Shown: piece by piece, positions 11,797 through 23,189 of the stretch
How positions within the stretch are numbered: the stretch's first letter is position 1
How the letters are laid out: every line of letters begins with the position of its first letter
Assembly: GCF_000499385.1 (NCBI RefSeq)
Contig: NW_013654910.1
Location: 2,714 to 66,713, forward strand
Source of the DNA: Eimeria necatrix
Taxonomy: Eukaryota; Apicomplexa; Conoidasida; Eucoccidiorida; Eimeriidae
Direction of reading: 5' to 3'
Length of the DNA stretch: 64,000 bases
Notes under the pieces: generated by a model
Told to the model about the DNA's origin: nothing
What the model saw: the letters and a program-made list of their open reading frames with translations, nothing else
The model's database searches: none
Translations under genes and position numbers: made by a program

Positions 11797-14700
11797 CAGG
11801 TGGGCCTGCGGCTGCTGACAGACTCCCAGGGAATTCCTCTGAATGAGTGGCCTGACCCTCCGGTTTTGAAAGGTCCTGCAACAGCAGCAGATGAACATTT
11901 GTGTCTCTTGCCGACGCCGACGGCTCATTTGCTGCGTTGGGTACGTCCTGAGGTGTACGTACACCCCAAATAGGGGCCTCAGGAATGCATGCAGAGACAG
12001 CAAGCTAGGGACGAGGCATTGTGCTGCACTCCTGCTGCGGATGCTCTCCTTGTTTCGAGGGTTTAGGGTTTAGGGTTTAGGGTTTAGTGCTTAGGGTTGC
12101 AGGCTAGCTTGCTGCAGGAGTCCACATGCGCCTGCGTGCATGCATTTTGAGCATGCACGTCACAGCCAGTATTTGTGTCTGTAGTCAGGTGTAATGATTA
12201 GACAATTAAAATTTTAATTTCTTCATTTGTGGCGTTTAAGTGTTCGCGTTGCTGCTGCTGCTGCTGCAGACGAAGCTGCTGCTGCGGGCCCCGCGACGGC
12301 TGGCGAGCGCAGTGTGGGGCTGCGTGCTGCTGCTGCTGGGCTCTTTTCGTGCATTTGCTGCTGCTCTTTTAATTGCGCGAGATGCATGCACTCCGCTGAC
12401 GGGCACAGCAGCACAAAGAGATAAGCTGCGGTGGGCTGGGCAGCAGCAGGTGAGGCCATTTTGCATTTCATTTCGTTGGCTTTTGTTTTATTCCTTCTCG
12501 TTGTCCTTTATTGCCTTTCTTCCTCTTGCCTTTTACCTTTGATAATCTTCTTTTGTTTCATTTTGGCTTTTTTGTTTGTCTGTTTATCTCTTCATCTGCT
12601 GCTTGTCTCTGAAGCTGTTCCCCCTCCTCTTTGGCTTCTTTGTCTTCTTTTCGGTTTTTCTCTCTTCAATATTGCAGTCACTTACCAGTAAATGAATTTC
12701 AATATTTTCTCCTCTTTGTTTGTTGCTGTTTCGGCTATCTCTTTATCTCCTTTGCACTTTTTCTTCTTCACTTCTGCTGTCTGCAGATTGCTTCCGCTGC
12801 TCCCCTGAGTCTGGAGTTTGTAAGGGAAATAAAAAAGGCAGCACGCGCAACCCTCAATGACATTTTCGTTGCGGCTTTCACAGGCGCTGTCAGGCGGTCC
12901 GTCCGCTGCTGCTGCTGCTGCTGTTGCTCGTGCTGCTGTTGCTGCGGCGGCTTTCCGTGTGCTCAACGCGCTGCAGCTTCTCGTGCTACTGCTGCTGCTG
13001 CGGCGATCTGTGTGCAGCATGCGCTGCGGCTGGTCGTGCTGCTGCTGCTGCTCTGTGCGCGGGCAGGCCGTGATCGTGCTGCAGACGCTGCTGCTGCTGC
13101 TGTTGCTGCCTCCGTTTTTCCGCAGGTACTGCGAGCTTCAGGGAGACTTCCAGTTTTCGCAGCCGCCGGCAGCAAATCTGCCAAGGGTGCTGTTGGCGTG
13201 TGCCTTCTACAGGTCAGCGGCACCCGCACGCTGACTGCAGGAGCACAGCAGCAGCTGCTGCCATTGCTGCTGTGCAGCTGTCGCTGCAGTGTGTTGCTGC
13301 TGCACCTGCATTGGGTCTGCTTCTGCTTTCTTTTGTGGGTGGAGGCTGCTGCGTGCCTACAAGTAATGGCCTCAGCTGGTCATGATGATGTCCTCGTGCA
13401 TGAGCCGCGCATGCGCTTTGGGGCTTTGAGAAGCCTGCACGCATGCATCGTTGGGACTCCTTTTTGTTGTTCATTTTGTTTTTCAGGCGCACTCGGGAAT
13501 TGCCAGACTGGTCTCAGTTGCTCCTGCGCAACAGATTTGCTCTGACCTCTTTGGAGCTGCCCGCCGACAGCAGCGACCCGAGGGAAAGGCTTGGTAGAGT
13601 CAAAAAGGTGAGGTGCCCGTATGCCTGAAAGTGCTGCCACAGCAGCAGCAGCAGCAGCACTGCCTTGCCGGTTGCTTTCAAAGGAGAGGGTTCGGTCTCC
13701 GCTGCTGCTGCTGCTGCTGCTGCTGCGGGAGGCAGCATTGGCTGCTTACACCGTAAGCGGCATGCTTTTCAACCCGCTCCTGCTGCTGCTGCTGCTGCTG
13801 CTGGTGCAGGCCACTCTTCGTCTGAAGCGTTGTCGGCAAGCTGCTGCCGACTTTTTAACTCAGCGGGTAGTGGGCCATTTGATGCCGCGGCAGTTTATCT
13901 GCAAAGCAGCAGAAGGCCTCTTCAGCAGGCACAGCGTTGTCTTCTCCAACCTGCCCGCTTACACAGTGCGTTGTTGTTGCTTCTCTGTCGTTTTTTAAGT
14001 CATTTAATCGAAAAATATTAAAATTCGATGCAGCTCATACTTCCTTTGCTGTCCTGTTGTTTCTATAGATGGCCAGTCTTTTGGCTTGCTTTTAGCTGCT
14101 TCGGCTGTTCATCTATCTTTTCCGTTCTTGAATTTTCGTGATTTCAATTATTAATGCCGCTGCTGCAGCGGTACACGGCATGGGCTTGCTGCCCATCGTA
14201 TCTACTATTACTATCTAATGTATAAATCAAGAAATAATAGTAAGGCGTTTGTCGTCGGTGGGTATCCCCGCACTGAAGATATTCGCAGTTTCGTCTTGCT
14301 GTTGTCGCTGCTGCCGCTGCTGCTACTGCTGCAGGCCCCTGTTTACTTCTGCGGCTGTGAGATAACGGAGGTGCAGGTCGTGTACCCGAATTTGATTCCC
14401 CAGGTAACAGGCCTCTCGTGGTTTGAGCTGCACGTGGACCGCATTGCTGCACGCTCTTTTCACGGCTTCTGCAGCAGCAACAGCAGCAGCAGCAGTGCAT
14501 GCGCCGCGTTTTGTGGCTGCAGGTGGAGGTCGTGTCTTACGCTGGTCGTGTCTTTTTCTCAATTGTTTTCGATCCGTCAATTGTTAAAGAGGGACACAAA
14601 TTACCAAATCTGTTTGTCGAGGTATGTTACTGGTGCTGCTGCTGCTTTTGTTTCAGGTCTGCTTTCGCTTTCGTTTAGCTTGGATTCCGTGTTTGCCTTA

Positions 14701-14827
14701 TTCTGCTGCAGTGGTCTCGCTGTGCTGTTACTATATGCAGGAGCTTTTCCGCCTAGCGGACGCCTTCGGCATAGCCAGGCCCACTCAGCAGCAGCAGCAG
14801 CAGCAGCAAGAGAGCTGCGCAAGCTGA
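10139..14827 (+). CDS. WS/DGAT-family acyltransferase, membrane-anchored (11 exons, 717 aa)
   Basis: Exons: 10139-10917, 11194-11557, 11800-11872, 12241-12449, 12787-12896, 13126-13212, 13487-13607, 13810-13965, 14335-14403, 14523-14621, 14741-14827. All phases close. The family esterifies acyl-CoA to long-chain alcohols or diacylglycerol, producing wax esters or storage lipid. The N-terminus carries a hydrophobic anchor (about residues 15-48) and then a Gln/Ser/Ala-rich linker. The condensation motif reads DHCIGDG (residues 370-376) where the family has HHxxxDG: the second His and DG are kept and the first His is Asp. Next come a TPLTG segment, the family ND motif in TLNDIFVAAF (N499-D500), LRNRFALTSLELP and DPRERLGRV, SNLP (about residue 628), and VSYAGRVFFSI (about 660). 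The first junction uses a GC donor. Oocyst lipid storage is a reasonable inferred role, not shown here. Confidence 0.9.
10918..11193 (+). other. Stop-free 3n GC-AG intron 1 of the WS/DGAT gene
   Basis: The intron begins GCAAGG, is 276 nt long, and is open in the exon frame throughout. It encodes poly-Cys and then Phe/Ile/Leu-rich sequence from a T-rich tail. It is called an intron because the flanking peptides join into a sensible WS/DGAT segment and the T-rich stretch ends in TTCAG. The alternative acceptor after 11196 gives one residue less. Confidence 0.65.
11765..11799 (+). repeat. CTG tract forming the 3' splice site of WS/DGAT intron 2
   Basis: A run of CTG triplets ends in CTCTTGCAG, the acceptor of exon 3 at 11800. 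Similar CTG tracts lead to the acceptors at 13810 and 14335. Confidence 0.8.
12059..12098 (+). repeat. Telomere-like repeat in WS/DGAT intron 3
   Basis: TTTAGGG copies, the last degenerate, lie within the intron 11873-12240. This orientation is TTTAGGG on the gene strand. Confidence 0.9.
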
Positions 14828-16670
14828 GAAAAGGCTGCAGGCTTTAGGTGTATGCGCAGCTAGTGCTGCAGCTTGTCAGGTGCTGTGAATACATATTTGT
14901 CCAATATTGAAGGAGCAGATATAATACTAATGAGTATTATCAATATACTGCATAGTTGTGTTGTAGAGACACAGGGAGGGCCCCGCAAAGAGGGAAGGCA
15001 GCCTGGTCACACTGCTTGTCTAGGGCCACAGAGGACCCCAAGCGCTTGCATGTTTGTATACATTAACCTATGTATATATGTATACATATAGGCAAGTAGA
15101 CAAGACACATGCAATTTAATATGTGAATATGTCTGCATATGTATGTATGGAGAGTCTGTATGCACATGCATGAATTTGTACAGCTAGGTCTCGAGAGAGG
15201 TTGCTTTTTGCTTTTTGCTTTTTGCATTTTGCGCACATTTGTGTATATTTGTGGATAGTTACACAAAGTTAATCACTTATTTAAATGTGCATGCGTAAAT
15301 GCATGCATGAATGCGTACGAAAGTACCTAGGTAATTTTTAGCACACAAACACATGTATAAATATACATGTTCACCATATACAAAAAATTAGTCTTTACGC
15401 GACATGTGTAGATATATATTACATAATATATAGATGTATAGTACTTGGAAATAAGGATATTTACGTATCTGCGCGTCCTGCGTCCTGCGTTTTTTGCAGG
15501 AGCGCTGCTTCTGTGTTCATGCCTTTCGTAATCGTGTATCTGTTTGTTTGATTTAAGGATGGTCGTCTTTTCATGATTTTACTTAGATTGCTAGTTGTAG
15601 CTGCAGTAGCAGCAGGTGCTGCTACTGCTGTTGTTGCACTAGCTTAAAAGTTTGGGCTGTATAGGCACCTCCAGGCTCGAGCAACACAGGCGGTTCTCTT
15701 GTATGATATCTGTCTTTTGTTTCTGTACCTGTTCGTTCGTTTGCTTTTATTCTTTTGCATTGGTTGATTTGTTTATTTATCGATTGATTTGTTTGTTTGT
15801 TTGCTCTTTTTCTTTCACCCGCCGCGGTTGCGCAACAGTCGCACTTACGGCTTTGCAGACCTACTAGGTTTGGTGCTGTGCTTCATTGATATCACGGGGC
15901 TCCAGAATTAGAAAAGTAAAGATGTCCTACTCAGAGTAGCAAACAGTAAATAAGTTCCGTCAGTCATGAGCCTATGCATAGTGTGGAAGCTACAATAAAA
16001 AGCGTTATGTTAGCTTAGGGGAACCTCAAACACAATGGAAAGCTCCAGCAGGCGTGCGCTACAAGTTACGCTGCAATACACTTTTTAGAGAAACTGTTAG
16101 CGCTCTTATTGTGCATCGAGGGAGCAAATGTGCTTTTACTTAGCAAAAGGCGTTGCCGTGGTTTGGACAAGCGCACTTCACTTCTCAGTGCTCAGATGAG
16201 GCCAAGTGGGACATGTTAAGCCGAACAAGACAGTATCAACCGAGGAAAGGGAACGGAAGAGCCGACGAACTCAAGAAAAAACAATTTAAATTCGTTTATT
16301 GTTCAGTGCCTTGTCTTTCGACAAGCACTGGGGCGGCAGCTTTGAATGCATCGCGGATGCTGAACTTGAACGTGGGTTCAGGAATTGTTCGCGGGCCATC
16401 TGCCGCTGCGCTGCAACTGAGGCACAGCTAGCTGACAGCTGTCGAATGGCTAGCTAGTTACCAACCAGCAGCGGTCTTGCAGGACACTATTTAGGAGCGA
16501 GCCTCTAAATGGCGGGGGTTCAAAAGTTGGCAACTAGCTGGTTGCATCGCTATACTATAGCCCCAGTACGAACTGACTTTTGAAACCAACAGGGAATAGT
16601 TTAGTTTTGCTGTGCACAAGGTGCAGCTATTCTTATCACTACAGGTTTAGGCGCATGGGGGGAGCACAGA

Positions 16671-16734
<64 letters not shown>

Positions 16735-18853
16735 TAGTGCTTTGCGCGAAGCATATATCTACATTCTGTCCCTATGTACATCATCAGTAAGTGCACGTCT
16801 TAACTGCATTACATGCATGAGCACTTTTTTAACTCAGCACACAAACTTACACGAAATGAAGACTAGGAAAAATCCAAGTAAAGTGTAGTAGCGGCGTACG
16901 ATAGCCGACTGCGCGTAACTATTCCTCCGTATTAGTGCCTTTGAATGCAGTTGCTGAGTAGAACTCATGAACAGCCACCAAGAGGGCCACTTCTGCGTTT
17001 AGTCTACTTCCACAATTGTTTTGGCACAATCCACAGTTATTTTAGTTCGTCAATGCAATTCATTATTTCTTACTCCATGCCGGTTTTCCTAAGGGGACCG
17101 AATTGACCAAAAGTATCACCTTATTGTCTTGGGATCCAGGCCTGCTCCTGGTCATCCGTCTAACGGCCTCTACACTCGTTTTATCTTTTCTTCTGAAATT
17201 TTCGAAAGCAATGCATAAGAGCATTAGCTGTGTATTGGCTGTATGAGTAGATACATACATGCATGCACTTCTATCTGTGTTGAGCATCATGCGTATGTTT
17301 GAAAATCAAGATGTATTTAATTATGTGTGCCTGCAAATACAATAGTTGCAAGCGTGCATTTTAGGCGGGGACCTACGCCCAGTATATACGTCTAGGCGCG
17401 TTTTGACACGTATTTTGTACATCAGTACATGACTGGAATTAGAAATTTGCGCTCTGTTGCCTATTCTTTTTCTCCCAAAGGCGAAGAATTGCGTAACTCT
17501 GCTAAGCCCACTGAAGTATTGCAGTACACATATTAGATAACCAATCCGTTTATTCGTAGTTAAGTTGCTTTCCGGGTCAACGAGCTTAGTCGATTCTGCC
17601 AGTTAATCTCGATGGTAGGCGCCAAGCCCTCCGCGCTACAAGTCCCGCTGCTTCTGGTGCTACTTCTGCTGCTCCATGTGCCGCTGCTGCCTATTTTCAT
17701 TGCTGGTGTCAGCTGTCGACCCCTGTCAAAGTTCAAATTTAGCATTTATTATGTGTCATTCTTTATCAGCGAATAAATTAAGAGTGAGGCCTTCTGCTCA
17801 TTTTGTTTTGGGATCCGTTGGCGCAGCACGATTGGCTAGTGGTGGTTGAGGACCTCAAACAGCGCTGTTGGGCTTTCATTCTCTGCCGCTTCAAGGAAAC
17901 GTGGAAATGAGCTGTACAAACATCGTTCCCGTTATTTAAATAGGTAGATGAAGCGGTATACTAACATCCAGCCACCATATTTGAGGCCCTCGCACACCGT
18001 ATGGCGTCCTATCACACAGACTGGGCGTTTTCAATTAAGTGAGGATACTATGGTCCATGGTTTGGGATGTACGGTTTTGCACTTAATTTGGTGTTGAGCT
18101 TGCAGCTTACGTGCGTGGGGCAGGGGGAAGGGGCCGCGCGTTGCTCTTGGTCCTCTTGAATAGCTGGCTGGGCCCACAAATGCATAACAAATTAGTGAAT
18201 AAATGGGAAAAATTTTTAATAGCGCTAAGCACACCGCAAATTACTTATCAATGGCAGCAACGAACAGCACCTGTGCCGGAACATTAGGCCTGCTGGGGAA
18301 CTCATCCTTGATTGGTGAGAGGCGCTGCGTCTCTGCTATCTGTAGCTTAATAACAAAAAATTATATTACAAATCAAAACAAATAAATTAATTAGGGCTAA
18401 AAAGGCGAATTTAGTGCTGTGAAGCAACAACAGCTCAGCGAAGGATGAGGGTGCGGTCTGCCCCTAGGTTAAGATTGAGCTGCATGGCGCCGACAGGGCT
18501 CAAAGCGCATCTAATACCTTGTAAACTGACTAAAAACTTCATTTCTGTTTCTATTCTGATTTATTTTATTAGAAACAATTAAAAACGCTAAAAAAAGCAA
18601 GCAAAAAAATGCTGCAGCAGCCCCCAAGCCCGACCGGGGTAGCCTGGCAGAGCACAAGGGCAGCGCCGTCTCACCGCCTGTCGGCGTCCCCCTGCGGACT
18701 GCTGGTTGTGGCGTATGTGCCTGTTTGTGTGTCTGATATATGTTCAGGGGTTTATTACTCTTGATTTAAATAAATTGTGGTATTTATTTGGCCTTTCCGC
18801 CTCAAGCATCGCAGCCAGGCGACCCCAGCGCGCGTCCTCACGTCCTCTACACA
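14828..18853. other. Repeat-poor intergenic region upstream of BiP
   Basis: This 4 kb separates the WS/DGAT stop from the BiP start. It is AT-richer than the flanks. It has a (TA)n microsatellite at 16672-16720, a short GCTTTTT tandem at 15204-15232, and only isolated CAG triplets. Open frames are short (under about 100 codons) and show no recognisable domain or signal. The BiP promoter and 5' UTR must lie at its right end. I see no gene in it. Confidence 0.6.
16672..16734. repeat. (TA)n microsatellite
   Basis: About 24 uninterrupted TA units are followed by a G and a shorter TA run. Confidence 0.97.
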
Positions 18854-21800
18854 ATGGGGGTAGGGTTTCGCGGGGCGGCGGTGTTGCCGTTTTGTTTTTT
18901 TCTTCTTTCTCTCATTTCGCACTATCCCCATGCTGTGAGAGGTGATGACACTGAGGGTGACGGAAAAGGTGAGCTAGGGTTGCTTGGGTCCCTTTGTTTT
19001 ATCCTCGTGAGCTCTTTGTCTCGGGGGCTCCTCCATGAATTCGTTCGTCTTGACGATTTTTCGCCATCATCTGCCGCCGCCTACTCTAGTTTACGGCTAG
19101 TTTGAGCTTCAGTTGGCAATATTATCTCCCTCAGACCTGTAGAGAGTTCCCGTTGGTGTTCTCCAGTTGACGCTCATGGCGGCCTTGGGCTGAGGCGGGC
19201 GGGGTGCCCAGCATAGCGTTTTCTATGTCGTTTCATACAAACTGTTTCTTTATTTGAGGAACGGGGTGTAGAAAGCGAGGACGCGCTTCATTTGAAGTGT
19301 CTTTGCGCGTTCGGGGCCTCCCCGCCGTGTGTGTGTGCTGTGGGGACACTAGTTGGTGCTTCTATAGTGCTTGCTTGCCACTGTTTTGACGTTCGTGAAC
19401 AGCGGCTGCTTTTGTTGCTGCATCTGATTTTTTGCAGTGAAGGATGTGGTGATCGGCATTGACCTGGGTACCACGTACTCTTGCGTCGGAGTGTACCGAC
19501 AGGGCCGCGTGGACATCATTCCCAATGACCAGGGCAACCGTATTACTCCCAGCTACGTCTCTTTCGCTGAAGATGAGCGCAAGATTGGCGAGGCTGCCAA
19601 GAATGAGGCTGCTATCAACCCAACGAACACTATCTTCGACGTCAAGAGGCTCATTGGGCGCCGCTTCAACGAGAAGGAAGTGCAGCGCGACAAGGAGCTG
19701 CTGCCGTACGAAATTATCAACAAGGATGGAAAGCCATACATTCGCGTCATGGTCAAGGGCCAGCCCAAGGAGCTCGCCCCTGAAGAGGTCTCAGCTATGG
19801 TTCTGGGAAAGATGAAGGAAGTTGCAGAGAGCTACTTGGGCAAAGAAGTCAAGAACGCCGTGGTCACCGTCCCAGCCTACTTCAACGATGCCCAGCGCCA
19901 GGCCACTAAGGACGCTGGCGCCATCGCTGGCCTCAACGTCATCCGTATCATCAACGAGCCCACCGCCGCAGCCATTGCCTACGGTCTGGACAAGAAGGAC
20001 GAGAAGACCATTCTGGTGTACGATCTTGGTGGTGGTACCTTCGATGTCTCAGTGCTGGTCATCGACAACGGCGTCTTCGAGGTCCACGCCACTTCCGGTA
20101 GGTTTTTATCGAATTCCTGTAGCCCTCAGAGTGGCTGGGGAGTTGCCATTGGTCTATGTTCAATCAAAGACACAGTTGAGACTCAAGAGGAATTCTGTGG
20201 TGGTGCTTGATGGACGTGCAGGTGACACTCACTTGGGTGGTGAGGACTTCGACCAGAGAGTCATGGACCACTTCCTGAAGATCATTCAGAAGAAGTACAA
20301 CAAGGACCTGCGGAAGGACAAGAGCGCCCTCCAGCGCCTCCGCAGAGAAGTTGAACGTGCAAAGAGAGCTCTTTCCTCATCCCATCAGGTACGTCAAGCC
20401 ACTCAAAGGTCTGGGTTGGCAGGCACGCACAAGCAGGCTGGCGAAGCTGAGAGTTGGCCCATTTCCAGTTAAAGACTCATTAGGAGCCGTTGGGGTATGG
20501 AGTTTGTTAAGATATTGCACGGCTTTGCTTGTTTAGGAATAGCCACCCTGTAGTGCCGGCCGCTGCTGGGTCGGAAGTGTAGCTGCAGCGCTCAGTGGCT
20601 GTTTCTCTATAGGTTACCGTGGAAGTTGAGGGTCTTGTTGACGGTGAGGACTTCTCTGAGACGCTGACTCGCGCCAAGTTCGAGGAGCTGAACGCCGACC
20701 TCTTCCAGAAGACTCTGAAGCCGGTGAAGCAGGTGCTGGAGGACGCAGACTTGAAGAAGTCACAGATCGACGAAATTGTGCTGGTCGGTGGCTCCACTCG
20801 TATCCCGAAGATTCAGCAGCTCATCAAGGAGTTCTTCAACGGCAAGGAACCCAACAGAGGCATCAACCCCGACGAAGCCGTCGCCTACGGTGCAGCTGTC
20901 CAGGCCGGTATTCTCTCAGGGGAGGGCACCCAGGACATGGTGCTGCTCGATGTCACCCCCCTGACTCTCGGTATTGAAACCGCTGGAGGCGTCATGGCTA
21001 AGGTCATCAACAAGAATACTGTCATCCCCACGAAGAAGACTCAAACCTTCTCGACCTACTCTGACAACCAATCCGCTGTGCTCATTCAGGTAGGGACTGA
21101 GTGAGGTGCTGTTGCCTTGTGCATGTATGTTTCTGGGTCCGATGTTCTTTTTCGGAACCAGCCCTCCATGTTTGCCAGTGTTCCCGATATGCCGGCTTGG
21201 CTGCGCTTCATAAAATGTTTGAGGCTGCGGCTGTGTGTTGCAGTCCTCAATTAAGTGTGGCTATTTGTATATGCTTGTGACTACAGGTGTACGAGGGTGA
21301 GCGGCCAATGACGAAGAACAACCACTTGCTGGGCAAGTTCGAGCTGACTGGCATCCCGCCTGCTCCACGGGGCGTTCCGCAGATCGATGTGACATTCGAC
21401 GTGGACAGGAATGGTATTTTGAACGTCAGCGCTGTTGACAAGGGCACGGGCAAGAGCGAGAAGATCACCATCACAAATGACAAGGGCCGGCTGACTCCTG
21501 ATGAGATTGAGCGCATGATCCAGGAAGCTGAGCGTTTCGCTGACGAAGACCGGAAGACCAAGGAGCGCGTCGACGCCCGCAACGCCCTTGAGGGCTACCT
21601 GCACAGCATGCGGTCTACGGTTGAGGACAAGGACAAGCTAGCGGACAAGATTGAAGACGATGACAAGAAGACCATCATGGACAAGATCACCGAGGCGAAC
21701 GAATGGCTCGTCGCAAACCCTGAGGCAGACGGCGAGGAGCTCAGAGACAAGCTCAAGGATGTTGAGAGCGTTTGCAACCCCATCATCTCCAAAGTTTACG

Positions 21801-21877
21801 GCCAGACTGGGGGCCCCTCTGACTCGGGTGCGACCTCCACTTCTGATGATGACTACAGCAGCCACGACGAGCTCTAA
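18854..21877 (+). CDS. BiP: BiP/GRP78, ER-lumenal Hsp70 (5 exons, 669 aa)
   Basis: Exons: 18854-18968, 19438-20097, 20222-20388, 20613-21089, 21287-21877, all GT-AG and in phase. BiP is the ATP-dependent Hsp70 of the ER lumen, assisting translocation, folding and ER-associated degradation. Exon 1 encodes a classic signal peptide: Met, an Arg, then a Leu/Phe/Ser-rich core, with cleavage likely near residue 30. The nucleotide-binding domain follows, with the IDLGTTYS phosphate loop, [10 protein letters not shown] and a VGGSTRIPK segment. The interdomain linker region is [12 protein letters not shown]. The helical lid ends in HDEL, the ER-retrieval signal, which separates it from cytosolic and organellar Hsp70s. 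Residues [18 protein letters not shown] and [18 protein letters not shown] are typical of BiP. Codon use is GC-biased, consistent with high expression. Introns carry no CAG or telomere-like repeats, unlike the neighbouring regions. Confidence 0.97.
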
Positions 21878-23189
21878 AAAGCGGACCAGCTTTGCCGCCA
21901 CCAACTGCAGCACCGGCTGCTGCTGCTGCGGCGGACGGTATGTGTAGCAGCGGTGACGGCGTGGAACTTAGCGGCAGACGATGAGTTTGTCGTGGTAATT
22001 ACAATAGTTTTAAGTGCCACATATTTGGGGGCGTTGTTGGGGCCCCTTCGGGGGCCCTTTGGGTTATTACCTGGGCTTCTGGTGTCCTCAACACTTGTGT
22101 GAGGCCTTGAGGCCGGGGGCTTCCCGCAGTCGGCATTGGGCCTCCCAGGGTACCCGCAATTTACCGAGTTCGCGCTGCGGGAACTGGGGGCACCTGGGCG
22201 GGGTGGCGTTGTTGATTGAACATCTCGGAGGGTTTTTAAACAGCAGTTTCTCTTAGTGGCTTTGCAAAGTAGGTAGCGGTTGGGATATAGGTCATCAAGG
22301 GGAGAATTGACCACTAATGTGTGGCCAGTATATCCAGATGCTGCAGCCAGTGCTACCGTAGTTAGTTGTAGAAGGTAGGCGGGATGAAAGCTACGGGCAA
22401 CTGGGGGTGAGGCGAGCTGGTCGAGCATTGCACTGGAGGATCACAACGATAACTTTGTTGGTTTTGAAGTATATAGTTGGCAGGGTGATAAATGCCAATA
22501 TAAAACAAAATTGTGGGTTAGTGTGGAAGTGAACTGCAGGAGCAGCGTTTGCTGCAGCTGCGAGATTAGCTGTAACGGCATTGTGCTGCCGCTCCTAATT
22601 ACCGACGTCCGAGTGAGACTGGGAGGGGCGCGGAGCCAGTATACCTGTACAAGGGAGGGGCTGTTACATTCACACCCGTTAGGCTGCGCCATTCTTTTGG
22701 GCGCAGCCATTAAAGGTCCCCCTCTGGAAAACCGAACAACTCTTTGAGGTGCACTTGGCAACGCCTTTCAACTGAAGGGGGCCCATCCGAAGGGGACCCT
22801 TAACAATTTCAGTGGATCCAGCTTCAGTAGCTGAGGTGTATGTTCACTATGCTTTATGACAGCCTGCTGGGTGCCTGAGGGCTGTGGCGGCTCCCTTGTG
22901 ACCAGTACAGGATATAAACGGCTTGACGCACATAGGCTTAGCGTGCACTGTATACATGTGCTAGCACATGCATATCATGTACACTTGCTTCCATAAAGCT
23001 GACAGACGATGCGGAATGGGGAGAGAGCGAACCTCCAGCATAGATACGAAGGGAATGGTTTAAGTATTCAGTGACTGCGCTTAGCTTACTATGTAGGTGA
23101 TATGTGGTTATATGCATTCATGGTTCTTTCTACAATATCACTTCCGTCTCCAAACATAGCAGCCACCCAGTGCTTGCCCCCTTTGGAGC
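21878..23189. other. Convergent intergenic region, BiP and PLP 3' ends
   Basis: BiP (plus) and the PLP gene (minus) end toward each other, so this holds both 3' UTRs. A GGGGCC-rich patch occurs at 22030-22070 and 22765-22800. I see no gene. Confidence 0.6.

Noticed and set aside
14828..18853. Search for tRNA or other RNA genes in the large intergenic regions
   Set aside because: No convincing cloverleaf with A/B boxes was seen by eye. A covariance-model scan would be needed to exclude small RNAs.
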